DNA of 64,000 nt from JADFRG01 sp036986135 (GCA_036986135.1 BTQZ01000004.1:62001-126000); one strand, 5' to 3'; counted from the first letter of the stretch, positions 9,172 to 17,011 are shown. Numbers and translations: made by a program. The notes: generated by a model from the letters alone, not told the origin.

Positions 9172-9220
9172 AGGCTCATGCAGAACGGGTTAAGAACAAT
9201 GTCAATTGACGATTGAGCCT
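9172..9220. promoter_or_regulatory. inverted repeats in the divergent ECF sigma/FTR1 promoter region
   Basis: A perfect 10-bp palindrome GTCAATTGAC sits at 9201-9210, nested between exact inverted 7-mers AGGCTCA (9172-9178) and TGAGCCT (9214-9220). The position, about 70 nt before the iron permease start, suits an operator for a metal-responsive regulator, but no known box is matched and a structural role is equally possible. Confidence 0.35.
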
Positions 9221-9280
9221 TTGATTGGTACATTTTTCACTAACAAATCCTGTTTTATTAGCGGAGGAGTCACCTCGTAA

Positions 9281-10135
9281 ATGATAGCAGCAGCCTTAAT
9301 TGGCTTGCGTGAGGGCCTGGAAGCCGCCCTGATTGTCGGAATCGTGCTGGGGTACCTGCGCAAGATAGGTTACTTGGAGGGACGGAGGTCCGTCTGGTTG
9401 GGGGTATTTGCAGCGGTTTTGGCCAGCCTGGGGCTGGGCTTCATCATCCAATTGCTGGGGCTGGGATTGGAAGGTCGGGCTGAGGTGATCTTTGAAGGCA
9501 CCACCATGTTCTTGGCCGTCGGCGTACTGACCTGGATGATTTTCTGGATGCGTAACCAAGCGCGCCTCGTCAAGACCTCCCTCGAGCGGAATGTTCAAGA
9601 CGCAGTCAAGACTGGAACAAAATGGGGGGTCATACTCGTCGCCTTCATTGCGGTGTTCCGCGAAGGGGTCGAGACAGTGCTCTTTCTGTCTGCGGCCGCA
9701 TTTGCGTCTGATGGCCAAGGGACACTGATCGGCGCCATTCTGGGACTTGCGACGGCGATCTTGATTGGAGCCCTGATCTATGCTTCAACCCCTCAGCTGA
9801 GCATCCGTCTCTTCTTCAACATCACCAGCGTGCTGTTGCTGCTATTTGCTGCCGGATTGCTGGCGCATGGGATCCAAGAGTTTCAGGGGGCGGGGCTCAT
9901 TCCAACCGTCAACGCACATGTTTGGGACACCAACAATGTCTTGGACGAAAACTCCTCCCTGGGCCAGATGCTTTCAGCGGTATTTGGCTATAACGGCAAC
10001 CCCTCCTTAGAGGAGGTGGTTGCGTACTTCGGTTACTGGATCGCCGTACTGTTGGGTCTGCGCTTGTGGATGGATAGGCGTTTCGCGTCGAAGCTAGAGC
10101 AGGCCTCAGCTGTAACTTCCGAGCTCAAACAATAA
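9281..10135 (+). CDS. FTR1-family high-affinity iron permease
   Basis: 284 aa with seven or so membrane helices. Both hallmark iron-translocation motifs are present: REGLE at 10-14 and REGVE at 127-131. By family knowledge these glutamates carry ferric iron through the membrane after oxidation by a partner (multicopper oxidase, or EfeO/EfeB in EfeUOB systems). No such partner is adjacent, so the protein may act alone or with a distant partner. Start chosen at the ATG after GGAGG at 9262-9266, whose spacing is somewhat long. A hairpin with a T-run lies downstream. Confidence 0.9.
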   Translation: MIAAALIGLREGLEAALIVGIVLGYLRKIGYLEGRRSVWLGVFAAVLASLGLGFIIQLLGLGLEGRAEVIFEGTTMFLAVGVLTWMIFWMRNQARLVKTSLERNVQDAVKTGTKWGVILVAFIAVFREGVETVLFLSAAAFASDGQGTLIGAILGLATAILIGALIYASTPQLSIRLFFNITSVLLLLFAAGLLAHGIQEFQGAGLIPTVNAHVWDTNNVLDENSSLGQMLSAVFGYNGNPSLEEVVAYFGYWIAVLLGLRLWMDRRFASKLEQASAVTSELKQ

Positions 10136-10139
10136 AGCT

Positions 10140-10290
10140 GGGGCTGTCTCAAAAGACAGCTTCATTCCTTATTGGTGGGGAAAGCACTCCTTCATGACCC
10201 AGGAATCGCGGCCCCCATGGCACTAAGGTGCCGCCTTATCGCGAATAAATTGGGGGCTGTCCCTCAGATTTTGCCTCTTGGGACAGCCCT
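10140..10290. repeat. MITE-like element or degenerate insertion-sequence remnant
   Basis: The stretch begins GGGGCTGTCTCAAAAGACA and ends with a sequence whose reverse complement is AGGGCTGTCCCAAGAGGCA; the two ends match at 14 of 19 positions as inverted repeats. Ends of the type GGGCTGTC.CAA are common at insertion-sequence termini. The interior (about 110 nt) has no coding capacity. No target-site duplication was evident. The two ends also fold individually as hairpins, so the element may simply be a pair of terminators. Confidence 0.4.
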
Positions 10291-10294
10291 TTTT
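10254..10294 (+). terminator. strong intrinsic terminator
   Basis: GGGCTGTCCC (10254-10263) pairs perfectly with GGGACAGCCC (10280-10289) across a 16-nt loop and is followed by five T. A smaller hairpin, GCTGTCT-CAAA-AGACAGC, lies at 10143-10160 directly after the iron permease. Either would end FTR1 transcription. Confidence 0.7.
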
Positions 10295-10333
10295 GTATTT
10301 TCGCTGCACAGCGGTACTTCTCGGGGTGATCCT

Positions 10334-10945
10334 CTAGGGCGCGTTCGGCTCCGGAGCCTGATTGCGGAAGTTTCTCACGTATTGCTCGGCGAGATCTGCA
10401 TCGAATTCATCGAAGCGCAGCATCCGGCCCCACGAGGTCATCACAACCGGTTCCTCAATAGAGGGCCACGGGAAGGCGATCACTTTGAAGTTCCCAACCC
10501 GGCTCATGACCTGCTTGATCCCATCTTTCAAGTCATCGCACTCAGACTCATTGAGAGCGTCGCAGTTGTACCAGAAGATCACGTATCCATGCTCCTGGCT
10601 ATGCATAAGAGGGCCAGCTGGGAATTCACCGAACGAATCCACGCTTCCTGCATCATTGAATCCCGCCACTGCTGGCGAAGAGTACATCTGGCCTGAGGTC
10701 GGAGGATCCGAATTGTACGGCCCGGGATCGGAGCCATCGGCGACATGCGCCCTACTTTCCATCTCCTCCACTGCCTGGACCTGCGGGATCTCGACAAACT
10801 CACCGCTTTCACGCGCGCTGGCTTGGTTAACCAGCCACGCGATTCCCGCGATTGCGACAGCCGCGATCACCCCCCCAATGATGATGCTCCGCGTACGCTC
10901 TTTACGTCTCTTTGCCTTGATTCTTTCGCGCGTGGATTTGCTCAT
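10334..10945 (-). CDS. DUF3105 family membrane-anchored protein
   Basis: 203 aa: a basic cytoplasmic N-terminus, one membrane helix (about 24-42), then an extracytoplasmic domain with YNSDPPTSG and MHSQEHGYVIFWYNC, which match the conserved DUF3105 core (nearby consensus YN..PPTSG and H..EHG.V...Y). Function is unknown in the family. There is a pair of cysteines (YNC and SEC segments) about a dozen residues apart that could form a disulfide. It is convergent with FTR1 and lies next to the thiol-redox and dehydrogenase genes. Confidence 0.8.
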   Translation of the reverse strand: MSKSTRERIKAKRRKERTRSIIIGGVIAAVAIAGIAWLVNQASARESGEFVEIPQVQAVEEMESRAHVADGSDPGPYNSDPPTSGQMYSSPAVAGFNDAGSVDSFGEFPAGPLMHSQEHGYVIFWYNCDALNESECDDLKDGIKQVMSRVGNFKVIAFPWPSIEEPVVMTSWGRMLRFDEFDADLAEQYVRNFRNQAPEPNAP

Positions 10946-11172
10946 CTCACCTCCGGCAAAATCCTAGCATATCGAACGCTGCTGATGCGCGCCTCGTGGA
11001 TGAGATAGCCATTAGAGATCCCTTTTCGCCGCTTTTCCGACGCGTGATCCATATCGATGATTTAGTGAAGAAAGTCAGATTGACGAAAGCCGATGACCGT
11101 CATAAGGTTTGCAGGATAATCTGGACAGGGATTGGAACCGTGGCCGGTAATGATAGATTCCTCTCATCTTCA

Positions 11173-11475
11173 ATGAGTCGACGATTAGGCACTCTTCTCG
11201 TTCTGCTAATTGCTATCAGCTTCACGACCAACTTCGTGATCGACGCGGACTGCAGCTCATCAGGGGTTGCAGGCGGTGACTGCGCTTTGTCCCGTGCACT
11301 TGGCCTGGAAGGCGGGGCCGCACCAGGGGCTGGCTGTGTCCATTGCGGTTTTCACTCGCCTTCCCCAGACGTAATTGACATCCCGGATCATCTGAATCAC
11401 TGGCCGCCTCAGGATCCTGTCCTAGAAGCTGCATCTAACCTCTCTCCACCAAAGTTACCTCCCAAGCTCACCTAA
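11173..11475 (+). CDS. small secreted protein with several cysteines, function unknown
   Basis: 100 aa from the ATG at 11173; a longer frame begins at 10996, but its extra residues look non-coding. The N-terminus (MSRRLGTLLVLLIAI) is a signal peptide or anchor. The mature part has Cys in DADCSSS, GGDCAL and CVHCGF, including a CxxC, plus His residues in CGFHSP and DHLNHW, so metal or disulfide binding is possible. The C-terminus is Pro-rich. I do not recognise a family. Confidence 0.5.
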   Translation: MSRRLGTLLVLLIAISFTTNFVIDADCSSSGVAGGDCALSRALGLEGGAAPGAGCVHCGFHSPSPDVIDIPDHLNHWPPQDPVLEAASNLSPPKLPPKLT

Positions 11476-11636
11476 TAAACCAGTTCCGCACTTCGCCTCA
11501 TCCGAGGGAGACATAAAGCCGGCCTGACTGCACGGCACATGGTCTTGTCCCGGTTGCGCACGGTGACCCTCGAATTGAAGAGCTATGAGTGCCTTAATTC
11601 TGACCATCGCCAACATCCATGGACGACGGAGTGACT

Positions 11637-12056
11637 ATGACACCCATTCGAGACCACATGAGACCGCGCACCGTTCTGCTTCTGGCTGCGCTGGCGGCCC
11701 TCATCCTGCCGCTGCTGGCGGCGTGCGGGAATCCGACTCCCCGGATCGTCGTTGAACCGACGTCGCAAGACCTGGGTGAACGGGCCCAGGAGCGGATCGA
11801 GCTGGCCTACACGGTGCGCAACGCGGGAGACGCCCTCTTGATAATCGAAAAGGTCAGCACCTCCTGCGGCTGCACCGTAGCGGAACTGGATCGTACGGAG
11901 ATCCCACCCGGGGAAACAGCTCAGCTGCTCGTTTCGCTCGACCCGGTTGAGGACGACCTGTTCGGCGATGTGAAGCGCGTTATCTACCTGCGCAGCAACG
12001 ACCCGGATGCTCCTGAGGTCTCCGTGGAATTCAATGTGCAGATCAACAAGCCCTGA
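11637..12056 (+). CDS. DUF1573 domain lipoprotein
   Basis: 139 aa from the ATG at 11637 (GGAG about 8 nt upstream). A lipoprotein signal ends at LLAAC. The rest is a single immunoglobulin-like DUF1573 domain: TVRNAGDALLIIEKV, then STSCGCTVAEL, then IPPGETAQLLVSLD. The CGCT motif is characteristic of the family. Function is not established. It is the first gene of a tight plus-strand cluster (15 nt to the next gene) that leads into the FAD/Fe-S dehydrogenase and the disulfide-transfer genes. Confidence 0.85.
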   Translation: MTPIRDHMRPRTVLLLAALAALILPLLAACGNPTPRIVVEPTSQDLGERAQERIELAYTVRNAGDALLIIEKVSTSCGCTVAELDRTEIPPGETAQLLVSLDPVEDDLFGDVKRVIYLRSNDPDAPEVSVEFNVQINKP

Positions 12057-12070
12057 GCGGAGAGGCAACC

Positions 12071-12769
12071 ATGTTGAAAGGCTGGCTTGAGAAGCTCGCG
12101 GGGAGCAACACCCTCTATTACCCCGGCTGCGTCACCCGTTACGCGCTGCCCGAGGTGCAGGAGCGCTACGAGCACCTACTGCGCCGCGCCGGTGTAGATT
12201 TCATCGTCCTGCCCGGAGAAGCGCTGTGCTGCGGCAGCCCGGTGAAGCGCGCCGGATACGAGTCTGATTTTGAGGAACTAAAAGCGAAGAACCTGGCGGT
12301 CTTCGCCCGCTTCAGCGTGCGTCAGGTTATCACCAATTGCCCCGGGTGCTACCACACCCTCAAAAATGACTACGAATTGGAAGCGTTCCATGTAACGCAG
12401 GTCCTGACCCAAGAAAACAGGCTCGACCTCGGGTCGGTCAACGGCGAGGCGCTCACCTACCACGATCCCTGTCATCTGGGGCGCTGGTCGGGGATCACCG
12501 AAGAACCGCGCCGGCTGCTGGCCGACGCCGGCTGGCAGGTGGCGGAATTGCCGGATAACCGGGAGAGCAGCCTGTGCTGCGGTGCAGGAGGAGGCCTAAA
12601 GTCCAACTTCCCGGAACTGGCAAACGCGATCGCAAAAGACCGCCTGGCGCAGGTGCAGAATGGGCGCCTGTGCACCGCCTGCCCGCTCTGCTATGCACAC
12701 TTCAAAGAGAACGCCGGCGAGATCGAAGTGCTGGAATTCAGCCAGGCACTCCTGGAGCAGGGGGCGTGA
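12071..12769 (+). CDS. CCG-domain (heterodisulfide-reductase-like) subunit of a glycolate/lactate-type dehydrogenase
   Basis: 232 aa with two cysteine-rich CCG modules: ALCCGSPVKRAGY with NCPGCYHTL, and DPCHLGRWSG with LCCGAGGGLKSNF and ACPLCYAHF. These modules occur in HdrB/HdrD, GlpC, GlcF and LutA. Here the two CCG modules stand alone, without the N-terminal 4Fe-4S ferredoxin part of GlcF/HdrD, which is encoded separately at 13938-14291. The stop overlaps the start of the FAD gene (TGATG), indicating coupling. Likely role: electron transfer from the flavin subunit towards quinone or another acceptor. Confidence 0.88.
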   Translation: MLKGWLEKLAGSNTLYYPGCVTRYALPEVQERYEHLLRRAGVDFIVLPGEALCCGSPVKRAGYESDFEELKAKNLAVFARFSVRQVITNCPGCYHTLKNDYELEAFHVTQVLTQENRLDLGSVNGEALTYHDPCHLGRWSGITEEPRRLLADAGWQVAELPDNRESSLCCGAGGGLKSNFPELANAIAKDRLAQVQNGRLCTACPLCYAHFKENAGEIEVLEFSQALLEQGA

Positions 12770-13947
12770 TGAACTTGGAGTTCCTGAAAACCTGCCTGGG
12801 CAGTGAGAATGTTTCCGCCCGCCCCGAAGATCTGCTGTCGTGCAGCCGGGATGCTTCTCGCATCGAGGGAGAATGCCTGGCGGTGGTCTGGCCGCGGGGC
12901 GCAGCTGACCTGGCAGAAGTGGTTGTATGGGCGCAGCGCGAGGGCGCGGATCTCACGCCGCGCGGCGCCGGGACCGGGCTGTGCGGTGGGGCCACGCCGC
13001 AGCGGTCGATCGTGGTCGACCTGTCTCGCCTGACCGAAATCGGGGATGTAGGGAGCGGGCGGAAGGGAGTGCGTGTGCAGGCGGGCGTTGTCATTGGCCG
13101 ACTTAACCGTCATCTACACCCATATGGACTGTACCTTCCGGTCGTTCCCGGCAGCCACCCCGCGGCCACCCTCGGCGGGATGATCGCCACCGATGCCTCC
13201 GGCATGCATGCCGTGCGCTACGGCAGCATGCGAAGCTGGGTGGAGATCGTGACCATGGTGGATGGAACAGGGCGCATCCACCGGCTGAGCGGCGAGGCGC
13301 TGGAGGATGTCGTGGGCCGGGAGGGAGCGACCGGCCTGATTGTGGAAACCGAGCTGAAGCTGACGGAGCTCCCCGGGCAGCGCAGCCTGACGGTGCGGGC
13401 CTTTGACGACGCCACTGCTCTGCTGGCTCAACGAAGCCGCTGGCTGGAAGATCCTCGCCTGATGGCTCTGGAATATCTGAACGCCCGGGCCGCGAAGGTG
13501 GTCGGCTGGCCGGCCCGCCCGCACCTGCTGGCCGAATTTGAGGGCGACGGAGGAGAAATCGAGGATCTGGGCCGGATGGCTGATGTCTGGCGCAAGCGGG
13601 ACAGCCTGGGGCCGCAACTTTCCCGCCGGGGCATGTCCATGAGCGAGGACCCTCAGGTGGACGGAGAGGCGCTGGCGGCCCTGATCGATTGGCTGGAGGC
13701 AGAGGGCATCCCGGCGTTCGGGCACCTCGGCACAGGGATTATTCACCCTCGCTTCCGCCCTGGTGATGAGCGCCTCATCAAGCTTTACGAGCAGGTGCAA
13801 GCATGGGGCGGCCGGATCAGCGGGGAGCACGGGATCGGTTTGAAAAAGCGGCGCTGGACCGGCCCAGAATTTCGGGAGGAAGTCCGGCAGCTGAAAGATC
13901 GCTACGATCCAAGCCGCCTCATCAACCGAGGCAAGCTATGTTCGTAG
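12769..13947 (+). CDS. FAD-linked oxidase, GlcD/Dld-type 2-hydroxyacid dehydrogenase subunit
   Basis: 392 aa from the ATG at 12769, which overlaps the preceding stop. The FAD-binding PCMH domain carries PRGAGTGLCGGATPQ and PGSHPAATLGGMIATDASG; the C-terminal FAD-oxidase domain has HLGTGIIHPRF and ends with the GEHGIGLKKRRW signature. By family it oxidises a 2-hydroxyacid such as glycolate or D-lactate. The final codons overlap the next gene. It is somewhat short for GlcD (usually about 460-500 aa), mainly in the C-terminal domain. Confidence 0.9.
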   Translation: MNLEFLKTCLGSENVSARPEDLLSCSRDASRIEGECLAVVWPRGAADLAEVVVWAQREGADLTPRGAGTGLCGGATPQRSIVVDLSRLTEIGDVGSGRKGVRVQAGVVIGRLNRHLHPYGLYLPVVPGSHPAATLGGMIATDASGMHAVRYGSMRSWVEIVTMVDGTGRIHRLSGEALEDVVGREGATGLIVETELKLTELPGQRSLTVRAFDDATALLAQRSRWLEDPRLMALEYLNARAAKVVGWPARPHLLAEFEGDGGEIEDLGRMADVWRKRDSLGPQLSRRGMSMSEDPQVDGEALAALIDWLEAEGIPAFGHLGTGIIHPRFRPGDERLIKLYEQVQAWGGRISGEHGIGLKKRRWTGPEFREEVRQLKDRYDPSRLINRGKLCS

Positions 13948-14291
13948 AACGCCAAGAGAATCCGCCCTGCATTGAATGCGGGCTCTGCCGGGAGGCCTGC
14001 CCGGTCTTTACGGTCGTGCGTCAGGAATCGGTCAGCCCGCGCGGGCACGCGATTCTGGCCGGTGGCGGCTTGCCGGCCCTCACCTTTTACCAGTGCACGC
14101 TCTGTCGGACCTGTCGGGTGGTTTGCCCCGTGGATCACGACCCAGAGGGCGAGAGAATTCGCGCTGGCCTGGTGGCTCACGGCCTCGAAACCGAAGCAAA
14201 CCGGGAGATGATCGCCAATATCCGTGAGTACGGGAATCCCTTTGGATCGTTGAAAGATGGAGAAATCCCAAAGACTCTAACCTGCTGTTAG
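13938..14291 (+). CDS. two-cluster 4Fe-4S ferredoxin subunit of the dehydrogenase
   Basis: 117 aa. Two 4Fe-4S motifs are clear: CIECGLCREACP and CTLCRTCRVVCP. The C-terminal part ends with REYGNPFGSLKD, which in GlcF and HdrD proteins joins the ferredoxin domain to the CCG modules. So this gene is the detached N-terminal half of a GlcF/HdrD-like protein, with the other half at 12071-12769. It starts 10 nt before the end of the FAD gene. It ends in a CC pair directly before the stop (LTCC). Confidence 0.9.
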   Translation: MFVERQENPPCIECGLCREACPVFTVVRQESVSPRGHAILAGGGLPALTFYQCTLCRTCRVVCPVDHDPEGERIRAGLVAHGLETEANREMIANIREYGNPFGSLKDGEIPKTLTCC

Positions 14292-14302
14292 GAGCCAAAC
14301 CT

Positions 14303-15514
14303 ATGCGCTTCAATCTGCGCCTGCTCATTCCGATCTTCGCCTGGCTGACCGTGACAGGCGGCGCTAGTACGGCACAAGCCGCCAGCCTGCAGGCCGTCAT
14401 CTACTACAACGAGGCCTGCGACGAGTGTGTGAAGTACATCGAGGGCTCGCTGATCGACATCCTATCGGACTACGAAGTGACGGTCGTCAGAAAAGACTAC
14501 ATCAACCAGCCGGAGAACCGGCGCGAGCTGAACCAGCTCAACGAAAAGCTGGGCATTCCGCTGGATCTGCAAAGCCACCTGGCGGTCTACATCGACGGCG
14601 GTCGCATCATCCTGATGGGCGAGCCCCCCGAGGCCGTGGTGCGCGAACTACTCGAATCGCCAGTCGGAACCTTCGAAAGGATCCTTGTTTATCGCGATGA
14701 AGGCGCGGGCGAAGGCGATATGTACCAGGCGTGGGCCTTCGCAGGCCCGGTCCGGAGCTACCCAAGCAGCAGCCCCATGCAGAGTTATCTGGATTGGTTC
14801 GAGGCCAATCGGGCGGACTTCAGCAGCGAACAACTTGAAAAAACCAGCCTCCTGCTGCCGACGGTGCTGTTGGCCGGCCTGGTCGACGGGGTGAACCCGT
14901 GTGCCATCGCCATTCTGCTGTTCTTTATCACCTTCCTTTATTCCATCCGCAAGTCCACCGCCTCGGTGGCCAAGATGGGAGCCGTCTACATTGGCGCGGT
15001 GTATGGCGTGTACTTCCTGATCGGACTGGGGCTGCTGCGCGCCTCCACTCTGGTCCAGGGCCACTGGCTGGGGCTGATCGGGGCAGCCCTGCTGATCCTG
15101 TTCGGCCTGATCAACTTGCTGGGCGCGCTCTTTCCCCGGTTTCCGATCCGGTTGGAGGTGCCCTCAAAGAGCAAGGAATCGCTCAAGAACTGGATGTACC
15201 GAGCCACCCTGCCTACTACGCTGGTGCTTGGTGTTCTGGTTGGCATCCATGAGTTCCCATGTTCCGGTGGCCCATACGTGGCGGTCCTAGGCCTGCTGGG
15301 CAGCCAGGCGAGTTTCGCGGAGGGCCTAGCTTACCTGGTGCTCTATAACCTGATGTTCGTGATCCCTCTCATCGTCGTGCTGATCCTTTCGATGGATAAG
15401 GTGCTGGGCAAGAAGATGCAGGCCTGGGAGCGCTCATCGTCGCGGAGGGTGCGCGCCGTGACCGGCGCCTCGATGGCGGCTCTCGGCGTCATCATGCTCA
15501 TTTGGGTCCTTTGA
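14303..15514 (+). CDS. DsbD/CcdA-like thiol-disulfide membrane protein with N-terminal thioredoxin-like domain
   Basis: 403 aa. A signal peptide is followed by a thioredoxin-like domain with the CxxC pair C39-D-E-C42. After about residue 175 come six to seven membrane helices with VNPCAIAILLFFITF and a second cysteine in HEFPCSGGPYVAVLGLL. These NPC and FPC cysteines fit the CcdA/DsbD transmembrane core, which moves electrons from cytoplasmic thioredoxin to the periplasmic side. It begins 11 nt after the ferredoxin gene and lies upstream of the DsbA-like selenoprotein gene, a likely partner. Confidence 0.85.
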   Translation: MRFNLRLLIPIFAWLTVTGGASTAQAASLQAVIYYNEACDECVKYIEGSLIDILSDYEVTVVRKDYINQPENRRELNQLNEKLGIPLDLQSHLAVYIDGGRIILMGEPPEAVVRELLESPVGTFERILVYRDEGAGEGDMYQAWAFAGPVRSYPSSSPMQSYLDWFEANRADFSSEQLEKTSLLLPTVLLAGLVDGVNPCAIAILLFFITFLYSIRKSTASVAKMGAVYIGAVYGVYFLIGLGLLRASTLVQGHWLGLIGAALLILFGLINLLGALFPRFPIRLEVPSKSKESLKNWMYRATLPTTLVLGVLVGIHEFPCSGGPYVAVLGLLGSQASFAEGLAYLVLYNLMFVIPLIVVLILSMDKVLGKKMQAWERSSSRRVRAVTGASMAALGVIMLIWVL

Positions 15515-15746
15515 ACAGCATATGAGCCACCTGACACAACCATCGGCCCTCCAGATCGGGTGCGGATCTTCGAACCGACCATCGGCGACGCGCTCCGAAC
15601 CCGTACCAGACGAACCAGTCATGATCGCCAGCCAAACGATCCAACTTGAGGAGCAATTAATGGATTCTTGAAGCGCAGTAGCGTATCTATGGGCGCAATG
15701 AGTGTCTGATTCATAAAGAATGAAAACCGTGAAAAGGAGACAAATC

Positions 15747-16412
15747 ATGAGCAAATCGAGAATCGCCGCGCGGCGCGCAAAAGCGCGACGAAGGCGCAAT
15801 CTCACCTACGGATTGGTGGGAATACTGATGGCACTGGGTCTGACCTTTTTCATTGTCACCCGCGTTAGACGCAGTCTGATTCCGCTTCCAGATCCTACGG
15901 ACAAAAGCAGAGGAGAGCCCAGTGCGCCGGTTATCGTCGAGGAGTATGGCGACTTCCAATGACCGTACTGCCGGCAGTTTGCCACTGGCGCGGAGCGTCA
16001 GCTTCAAGAGGAGTACGTCGCAACCGGCAAGGTCCGTTTCGTCTTCCGCCACTTCGCCGTTATCGGACCCGAGTCGCAATGGGCCGCGGAGGCGACCGAA
16101 TGCGCGGGAGAGCAGGGGCAGTTCTGGGAGTATTACGATAAGTTGTTCGCCGAACAGGCCGGCGAAAATATCGGCGCCTACAGTAAGGGCAATCTGAAGC
16201 GTTTTGCCGCCGAGCTCGGACTCGACACGGGTAGCTTCGAGCAGTGCCTGGACACGAAAAAATACAAACAAGTCGTCGAGCAGGAAACTCGCTCCGGCCA
16301 GCGGAGCGGTGTGCGCGGCACGCCGACTCTGTTTGTCAATGGGCAACTGATTGAGAACGGAGCCAACTACCAGGTGCTGCGAGCCGCGATCGAAGAAGCT
16401 TTGCAGGAATAG
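15747..16412 (+). CDS. DsbA-like thiol oxidoreductase, predicted selenoprotein (in-frame TGA = Sec at the active site)
   Basis: Read with TGA as Sec this is a 221-aa protein: a basic N-terminus, one membrane helix (about 20-40), then a DsbA/Thioredoxin_4 domain. The active-site segment reads EEYGDFQ-U-PYCRQF, where the family has DFQCPYCRQF; so U72 replaces the first Cys and C75 is retained. After the TGA, 149 codons stay open and match the family: VRFVFRHF, AAEATECAGEQGQFWEYY, and the cis-Pro loop GVRGTPTLFVNG. The start at 15747 has AAAAGGAG upstream. Read conventionally, the gene would end just before its active site. A candidate SECIS stem-loop lies at 15985-16001. The adjacent DsbD-like gene fits as redox partner. 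A nonsense mutation or sequencing error is the alternative. Confidence 0.85.
15985..16001 (+). promoter_or_regulatory. candidate bacterial SECIS element of the DsbA-like gene
   Basis: CTGGCG (15985-15990) pairs with CGTCAG (15996-16001, one G-U wobble), with loop CGGAG. The loop starts 28 nt after the TGA (15960-15962). As I recall the published bacterial SECIS model, it wants a G in the first two loop positions and about 16-37 nt between UGA and loop; both hold. Confidence 0.55.
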
Positions 16413-16436
16413 TCGCTGGAGTTATTCCGATCGGCA

Positions 16437-16461
16437 GCTTGCCGATGCGCGATCGGCAAGC
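16437..16461. terminator. terminator-like hairpin after the DsbA-like gene
   Basis: GCTTGCCGAT and ATCGGCAAGC form a perfect 10-bp stem around a 5-nt loop (GCGCG). There is no T-run after it, so it may be factor-assisted or only a boundary structure. Confidence 0.45.
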
Positions 16462-16472
16462 CGTAGGCTAAG

Positions 16473-16492
16473 ATATCATCCTATAATGATAT
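16473..16492. promoter_or_regulatory. operator overlapping the -10 box of the CmtR-like regulator
   Basis: Perfect inverted 7-mers ATATCAT (16473-16479) and ATGATAT (16486-16492) enclose a TATAAT -10 box (16482-16487). An AT-rich dyad on the -10 box, just upstream of an ArsR/SmtB-type gene, is the usual autorepression arrangement. No good -35 box was found. Confidence 0.6.
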
Positions 16493-16514
16493 GTTGATAT
16501 TTAAGAGGCCCACC

Positions 16515-16871
16515 ATGCCGATGACGATCGACAAGAAACGGTTAGCTCTGAAGGCTAAGCTCTTCCGCGGCTTTGGCGACCCTTCTCGCCTCAGCATCCT
16601 GGAGGCGCTGTTGGGTGGCCCAATGGCCGTGAGTGAGATCGTTGAAGCGACGGGCCTGTCTCAACCAAACGCCTCCAACCACCTCGGCTGCCTCCGCGAT
16701 TGCGGGCTGGTCACTTCAGAGCAGCACGGTCGCAACGTGATCTATGGACTGAGCGATGATCGGGTTGGCGACCTGCTGGGGTTGGCCGATACGCTGCTGG
16801 CCGATGTCGCCAGGGGAGTATTCCTTTGCACGCGCTATACAGCAGAGGTAGCAGCCCCTCTGGATCCTTGA
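16515..16871 (+). CDS. ArsR/SmtB-family metal sensor, CmtR-like (Cd/Pb type)
   Basis: 118 aa from the ATG at 16515, which has AAGAGG about 7 nt upstream; an ATG at 16491 lies inside the operator and is less likely. The winged helix-turn-helix is complete. Its recognition helix carries HLGCLRDCGLV with two Cys four residues apart (C59 and C63), plus a C-terminal Cys (C105) in VFLCTRY. This matches the C57/C61/C102 pattern of mycobacterial CmtR, a Cd(II)/Pb(II) sensor. It precedes a P-type ATPase gene, its probable target. Confidence 0.85.
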   Translation: MPMTIDKKRLALKAKLFRGFGDPSRLSILEALLGGPMAVSEIVEATGLSQPNASNHLGCLRDCGLVTSEQHGRNVIYGLSDDRVGDLLGLADTLLADVARGVFLCTRYTAEVAAPLDP

Positions 16872-16891
16872 ATCGGAGTCGGCAGGCAGCC

Positions 16892-17008
16892 ATGAAGCCT
16901 TTCATCACCACCATCAGTTTGCTCTTTGCTGGTCTCGTGGCGGCCCACTTGTGGTGGTGGCTGGCCATGCGGCAGCCATGCCGTGGACCGCTGAAGGATA
17001 AATCCTAA
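16892..17008 (+). CDS. 38-residue single-helix membrane peptide between cmtR-like gene and ATPase
   Basis: A short frame starting at ATG 16892: a hydrophobic helix (about residues 4-20), then a Trp-rich stretch (LWWWLAM) and a short basic tail with one Cys (QPCRG). It sits 20 nt after the regulator and 3 nt before the ATPase start. The hydrophobic profile and placement support translation, but no family is recognised and it could be fortuitous. Confidence 0.4.
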   Translation: MKPFITTISLLFAGLVAAHLWWWLAMRQPCRGPLKDKS

Positions 17009-17011
17009 GAG

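Noticed and set aside
12574..12768. N-terminal extension of the FAD subunit
   Set aside because: Lies inside the CCG gene in another frame; ATG 12769 fits the family start and the TGATG overlap.
16869..16871. TGA ending the CmtR-like gene as Sec
   Set aside because: The product is already full length for the family.
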